Source of the DNA: Trichobilharzia szidati
Taxonomy: Eukaryota > Platyhelminthes > Trematoda > Strigeidida > Schistosomatidae
Reading direction: 5' to 3'
Length of the DNA: 64,000 nucleotides
NCBI GenBank assembly: GCA_944472155.2
Contig: OX235271.1
Location: 105,041,256-105,105,255 of the forward strand
Position 1 is the stretch's first letter; the number at the start of each line of letters is the position of its first letter. The translations under genes and the position numbers were made by a program. Below are positions 59,254 through 64,000 of this stretch, one piece after another. The notes under the pieces are model-generated. The model made no database searches. It was not told where the DNA came from and saw only the letters and a list, made by a program, of their open reading frames with translations.

Positions 59254-59834
59254 CCGCGTAACTGAATTTCGCGCATATGTATTTTAGCAGGGGAAATCTT
59301 TGTTCGGATACATGAGTTAGCGAGAAAAATGGTGCTTTTTGGGGCCTCTTTAAGACCTTTACCATCCAGTGCAGAGTAAAGTTGACGGCGCCAACTGAGC
59401 GCTTTCTCTTTAAAGGAATTAGCTGATTCATTGTGGACTGGAATAGGTAGATTTGCAATACGACGGAAGGGTGTGAAGTGAGAGGAGGCTGCCGCATAAC
59501 GAATACACGGATTTGAGGAAGCGAGGAGTTTCTCGGCCTGTTTACGACGGTGTTGGGGAATCGTCGAGGATAAGTGGGGAACGCCCAAGCCCCGTAGCGA
59601 ATGTGTGCATAGAAATACGCAACCGGAGTGTCTTTAAGGAGTCAGAGCCAGGAACGAAGTGAGGCCTGTATCTGACGGTCGAGTGCCAACAGTATCCTAT
59701 TATGAACGCCGTCAGATTGAGAACATATTGAAGACGAGGTATAAATGTATGTCGAGTGATATGTACCCTCTGATGTGGTGTAAGGGGTGCAGCGATAGCA
59801 TTGTCGGTATATTCGCGAAGAAGTGGCAGAATAA
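59254..59834 (-). pseudogene. R2-like LINE RT fragment, unit 2
   Basis: An identical copy of 54340-54920 with the same frameshifts and edges (APLTPHQRV, RGLGVPHLSS, LDGKGLKE and IQLRGG). Its presence here and in unit 1 at the same site shows that it was captured once and then copied with the gypsy. Confidence 0.65.
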
Positions 59835-60000
59835 CTACTCTCCGCAAAAACTACGACATCTTGAGTTTATATCCCAGTTCACCTCCTATCTGCGACATGT
59901 AAAGGGTAAAAACAATGAAGTGACAGACGCTTTATCAAGTATGCACATTGACAACATTGTATGCCCAGACATCGACTACGAACATCTCTCAAACTTATAA
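59835..60000 (+). pseudogene. Gypsy RNase H end, unit 2
   Basis: Resumption of RNase H (YSPQKLRHLEFISQF, RHVKGKNNEVTDALSS), as in unit 1. Confidence 0.8.
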
Positions 60001-60904
60001 CGAGGTGACGCCGAACTAAAAAAGATCATGTCTTCTAAAACAACATCTTTAAAACTCGACGCAATTCCTTTTGGCACGACAAAAGTAATCTGTGATACCT
60101 CTGCGGGTAAATATCGACCCTTCGTTCCAGCAGCTATGAGACATGGAATATTCGAGAAGTTACATAACTTGTCTCATCCCGGTGTCAGCGCTACCATCAG
60201 ACTACTAAGAGAAAGATTTATATGGCCGAACATTAACAACGACGTTAAGAAGTGGACACAAGATTGCTAGTCCTGTCAAAGAGTCAAAATCAATCGTCAC
60301 ACCAATGCACCACTTGGTCGCTTTCCTAACCTCAACTCTAGATTTGACCATATACATGTAGACATAGTTGGTCCACTCTCTTCTTCCAATGGTTTCAACT
60401 ACATTCTAACTTGTATCGATAGATTCACTCGTTGGCCAGTAGCAGTTTCGTTAGCCGACGTCTCCGCTGAAACAGTAGCTAAAGCTTCGGTCGGAGACTG
60501 GATAGCTAACATAGGAATAAATATATACTATTATTATTAACTGAGAGATTGTACTCACGTCTTCGTCAGGAGAGGGGGTGTACAACGACCACTTCAACCC
60601 GCTTATGATGGTCCATTCGAAGTTCTTAATAGAAATGCTAGGGTTATCACGATAGAACGACTGAATGAAGCAGAAGCCATCAGTGTCTACAGAGTCAAAC
60701 CCGCGTTCATCGACGATTTCGAAATCAATAATAAAGACCAACTGAACGGCGTGCCAACACATACATCCACACAAGCTTCAACGTCGCCAGAGAAACCCGT
60801 AAAAACAACACGCTCTGATAGGAGAGTCCATTGGCCTAAACGTTACGTGCAAATCATCAACATAAAACTTAATACGAATTTTCATTTTCATAATCTTTAT
60901 ACGT
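60001..60904 (+). pseudogene. Gypsy integrase remnants, unit 2
   Basis: HHCC region with the same TAG inside C-x-x-C (60268-60270), HVDIVGPL, then the same AT-rich replacement of the catalytic core (about 60514-60540), and the C-terminal PAYDGPFEVL and basic tail. Confidence 0.85.
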
Positions 60905-61271
60905 AATTGTCATTTGACTACTCACATAACTTATTAATATTGACATACGTAAATCGTTTAGCTACTATTTTAACATCGATATTTCCTGCATTATTACATT
61001 TATTCATATAGCGCTTACTATTCACGTATCGTTTCCGTCCACAGACTACAGATCCCCGGCCGATATTATCATTCCTTATATATTCTACCATGATTATCAA
61101 TCCTAATTTTCCTTTAATATCGCATTTATTATCCACCCTATCAACTGCACTAAACTGCTCATTTTTCAGCTTAATAAATCGCCTTCTATGTACTATCGCT
61201 GCAGCGTATTACGCTGACGCGTGTTATTGTCGAACACTTAAATGTATTTCTTTTATATTTCAGTGTTCTTC
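60905..61271 (+). other. Gypsy 3' non-coding part, unit 2
   Basis: Counterpart of 55991-56357. It ends with the polypurine-like CTGGGGGAAT (61272-61281) just before LTR D. Confidence 0.6.
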
Positions 61272-61282
61272 TGGGGGAATTA

Positions 61283-61588
61283 TGTACTGGCCCTATAACA
61301 ACTATAAACACACGCTTTTTAATCTAATTTTCATACTTATATTATATGTTTACACAGACCGATTTTATATGTACTTCGCAAAAATTTGTCAATTTATTGT
61401 TGAACATTACCTTGACACAATTTTTGAAAATTTGACTACTGCTATAATACACGATCGTACTCTTCGCAAGTGCCTTTTGGTTTTACGTTGTGGGTGTCGA
61501 GTAGCCACAACGTCTACGCACATTGATAAACGTGAAGAAGTACTAGGAAATACGTGTACGCTGAATTAGTCAAATAAAGCACGCAACA
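61283..61588 (+). mobile_element. Gypsy LTR D
   Basis: TGTACTGGCCC start, the same as LTR C, but from about 61315 onward it carries the B-type states (TTTCATAC, AAAAATT, GGGTGTCG, CTGAATTAG). TAGTGAGCCCGCC follows (61592-61604), as after B. It therefore looks like a C-type 5' end joined to a B-type body. Confidence 0.85.
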
Positions 61589-61760
61589 AATTAGTGAGCC
61601 CGCCGACAACTTGTTAACCCCAATGCATCGTTACACTTGCTGGATTAATAAAACTCTAACTTTCGCCGATCTATATATATTAGACATTTCGAACTCATTC
61701 TTGTGCCTTCTCATCGCACAGCCTGTAGTGATTTACGGAAAGTATCTGCATTGCATGTTT
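61589..61760 (+). mobile_element. Start of a third gypsy internal region, truncated
   Basis: The leader after LTR D matches 51761-51931 and 56675-56845 up to TCTGCATTGCATG, then breaks where inverted LTR E begins (a few T/C bases at 61758-61764 fit either side). This shows that the array had a third repeat unit. Confidence 0.85.
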
Positions 61761-61762
61761 TT

Positions 61763-62053
61763 CTTCACGTTTATCATTTTTCGTAGACGTTGTGGCTACT
61801 CGACACCCACAACGTAAAACCAAAAGGCACTTGCGAAGAGTACGATCGTGTATTATAGCAGTAGTCAAATTTTCAAAAATTGTGTCAAGGTAATGTTCAA
61901 CAATAAATTGACAAATTTTTGCGAAGTACATATAAAATCGGTCTGTGTAAACATATAATATAAGTATGAAAATTAGATTAAAAAGCGTATGCTTATAGTT
62001 GGTACAGGGGTACCACACCATTCAGATACTTTGTAATTGCGATATACTAAACA
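61763..62053 (-). mobile_element. Inverted gypsy LTR E, 3'-truncated
   Basis: Minus strand: LTR start TGTGGTACCCCTGTACCAAC at 62022 going down, identical in type to B and D apart from a small change (CGAAAAATG for CGCACATTG), ending at AACGTGAAGAA at 61763. The last 40 or so LTR bases are missing. About 31 bp beyond the LTR start (to 62053) is shared with the flank of LTR A. With LTR D it forms inverted arms of about 260 bp separated by about 175 bp. Confidence 0.85.
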
Positions 62054-63010
62054 TATAGGAAGGACGCTTACTTTGGTGCGTATTTTAACTGGATATCAGT
62101 TCTGGCTTACCACAACATATATGTCAAGTAGGCGGCTGTTGCCACCGTCGACGTTTGCCGCTAACGCGTCCCGGCTGGATGGTATCCTACAGTCTTTTAG
62201 ACATCGCCGAATTTAAAGGTTTTCGGCAACATTTCTATTCCTGGCCACAGGTGTTGTGTTACCAGCACCAGTCAGGGATTTTTAGTCAACGTGGCTAGGA
62301 CTTAGATCGACCACGTGAGTTTTGCCGTTGAGGGAAGTTTGGATAACGGTAAGAGGAATCACAAGATGTGTTTGACCTAAGCAGCTACTGGATGGAGTTG
62401 CATATCTCTGCATATCACTGCAGTATCCTTACTCGAATTTGGCAACTGAGCATATTTCAGCAACTGGCCGTTTGTTTATTTCTAGAGTTTTATCTGCGGA
62501 AACAGCTAAGTCATCCATAAGAACACTCTGAAGTGTCACAAGTATAGTCTGAACTGACTGTTTCAGTTTGGATAAAAAGAGTTCCCTGAACAGTCTTTCA
62601 TCGAAGTGACTTTGACCAATAATCTCTTTCATTCTTGCCAGCATGCTCACGGCTGACTGATCTCCTAACTCGACGTTACGAAATAATTTATCCAGACGCT
62701 GTCGATCCGTGAGAACGTTTCTCCTTAAGGGGGATGCTTAGAGCGACTCGTCCGAGTTACTTACCTCTGGACTTGACATCTGCACGGATACGCACTTGCC
62801 GAATTCTTCCGGTAAGCCGTAAATAACTGCTAGGTACTGTGAACTTTGATCGCTTATCCCATGCTCACAAAATCAAACTCAGCTATCTGAAACCATGTTT
62901 CAGCATTATCTGGCCAAAATGGTACGAGCTGAATGGTTTTGGCAGTTGAGCGAACACGAATAACCTTAGGACTGTGATTACTTATGACGAAATATGTATA
63001 GCTTGAGAAT
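62054..63010 (-). pseudogene. Older gypsy gag-protease of the same clade
   Basis: Minus strand, in broken frames: VPFWPDNAETWFQIAEFDF (about 62850-62920) is the conserved Gag N-terminal block. MLARMKEIIGQSHFDERLF, RELFLSKLKQSVQTILVTL and LAVSADKTLEI (about 62470-62645) give the Gag middle. Near 62100-62160 SRLLDIYV and RTKVSVLP correspond to SRLLYV and DTGAEVSVLP of the protease, with the catalytic Asp lost. Sequence ends exactly where LTR E and its flank begin. It is diverged from the array, so it is an older insertion of a related family. The Cys box is largely lost. Confidence 0.75.
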
Positions 63011-64000
63011 AGTTCTAGAACAAATACAAAATGGGACGAACTCACTGGATTTGTCTGTGTATTTACCGAAGATGAAGTTCGCGGTAGGGTTTAACAGTTT
63101 AGAGGCTGACGGTATCGACGTTCGCGGATTGTACGGAGTATACTCACACAAGATCTAATACCAACAACTTCTATAGTATTAGTTCCGCGTAGACCAAAGG
63201 CAAAGCAAAAGACCACAATTGATCGTCCAAATTACGAGATATATTACCGGACCAAATCGGAGTGCGAGATGAATGCTTAGCTAGTTAGGGATCGTGCATG
63301 AACGAACGTGACACGACGGCATACCAAATGGCGTGGATGCTTGACCGGAAGCCTTCATCTGAACAAGTCGACTTAAACAGTGAGGGTCAGCACACAAAGT
63401 TCAGTGATGAGTGCTGTGGTCAATAATTTTGGGGAATTATTTACAGCTACACAGGTGTAAATCGCTTTGGCTGTGATACTTTTTCTCTCCGGACGGGACC
63501 GCTTAGCATAGTACTAAATCTCGAATGCGTTTTAGGATCGGCAATGAGCAACCTTGAAAGTATCTATGACTATCTTCTCTTTTGATGAAAGATAAAAAGT
63601 GTGGTTGGTAGTCATGAAGCAACCAACTGCCACTTCGTTTGATTTATCTTTAGTCTTAAAACACTTCTGTCCCTCAATTCGATAAGGCAATTTAAATTTC
63701 CTCACCTCCTGCACTATGCACAGTTTCCAGCCTAGTTTATCGCACTGTATCTCCTGTTCGTCCAGAATCTTCATATCTGATAGTTATCTTAAGTACGTAT
63801 GACTCAGTGTTTTCCTATCGAGATAATGAATTAATACTTATTGTTTTTTTATATCCGGCCAGAAGTACGTAGCAATATTTTAAATATAATGCTGATCATC
63901 ATGTTATGATTTGAAACTGAGAGGAGCGCACCCTTTTGCAGCCTAATCACAGAGAAGCTTGTAAGTACAATGGCTCAGGTTCAAAGAATATGTATAAATA
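63011..64000. other. Unassigned end of window
   Basis: Possibly the 5' leader and LTR of the older minus-strand gypsy, but no LTR was recognised. An 80-codon minus-strand frame (63532-63774), KLGWKLCIVQEVRKFKLPYR near its middle, looks protein-like; no family recognised. Confidence 0.35.

Larger units (their letters stand above)
56675..61282 (+). mobile_element. Gypsy internal region, unit 2
   Basis: A copy of 51761-56368 displaced by 4,914 bp. All frames, stops and frameshifts of unit 1 recur at the corresponding sites, and I found no base difference in the stretches compared. The complete sharing of lesions means that the duplication came after the decay and after the R2-like capture. Confidence 0.9.

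Noticed and set aside
1..64000. CRISPR arrays, bacterial operons and ribosomal RNA genes.
   Set aside because: None seen; introns, SINEs and retroelements show a eukaryotic nuclear sequence. The R2-like fragment is not flanked by 28S rDNA.

Overview
The window is nuclear DNA of a flatworm parasite, most likely a blood fluke (Schistosomatidae). The DNA is AT-rich and intron-rich, and most of it is retroelement sequence: RTE-clade (SR2-type) and CR1-like (SR1-type) LINEs, Penelope-like elements with a GIY-YIG domain, tRNA-derived SINEs, and gypsy elements of the CsRn1/Boudicca/Kabuki clade, recognised by a C-H-C-C Gag box. The best-resolved host gene has very short 5' introns (38, 51 and 43 nt) followed by a 5.5-kb intron, a layout known from schistosomes. 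The species assignment is inference.

Layout. 0.4-7.4 kb: a decayed RTE LINE, then two CR1-like copies and a third partial one, head to tail. 7.4-17.4 kb: AT-rich spacer with SINEs and an interstitial telomere-like tract. 17.9-24.8 kb (minus strand): five phase-compatible exons of an unidentified coiled-coil protein gene, with SINEs and an RTE fragment in and beside its introns. 25-36.7 kb: mostly unassignable spacer, an RTE 3' end, an old LTR fragment and a SINE. 36.8-46.6 kb (plus strand): an SMN (survival motor neuron) homologue with two Tudor-like modules and a C-terminal YG box. Its large intron holds RTE, SINE, Penelope and CR1/Rex-like insertions. 45.6-46.4 kb: a second Penelope fragment on the minus strand, inside the next intron if the proposed last SMN exon is right.

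49.4-63.0 kb is the most unusual part. A truncated gypsy copy (LTR A) is followed by a tandem gypsy array: LTR B - internal 1 - LTR C - internal 2 - LTR D - start of internal 3, with a period of exactly 4,914 bp. The two internal regions look identical, including shared stop codons, an integrase core deletion and an embedded antisense fragment of an R2-like LINE reverse transcriptase inside the RNase H region. The array ends at an inverted LTR (E), making a fold-back. E abuts an older, decayed Gag-protease of the same clade in the same orientation as E.

Only two probable host genes (SMN-like and coiled-coil) have exons I can support. Everything else recognisable is retroelement-derived, and no mobile element in the window has an intact coding set. 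Similarity calls were made by eye; none was confirmed by a database search.
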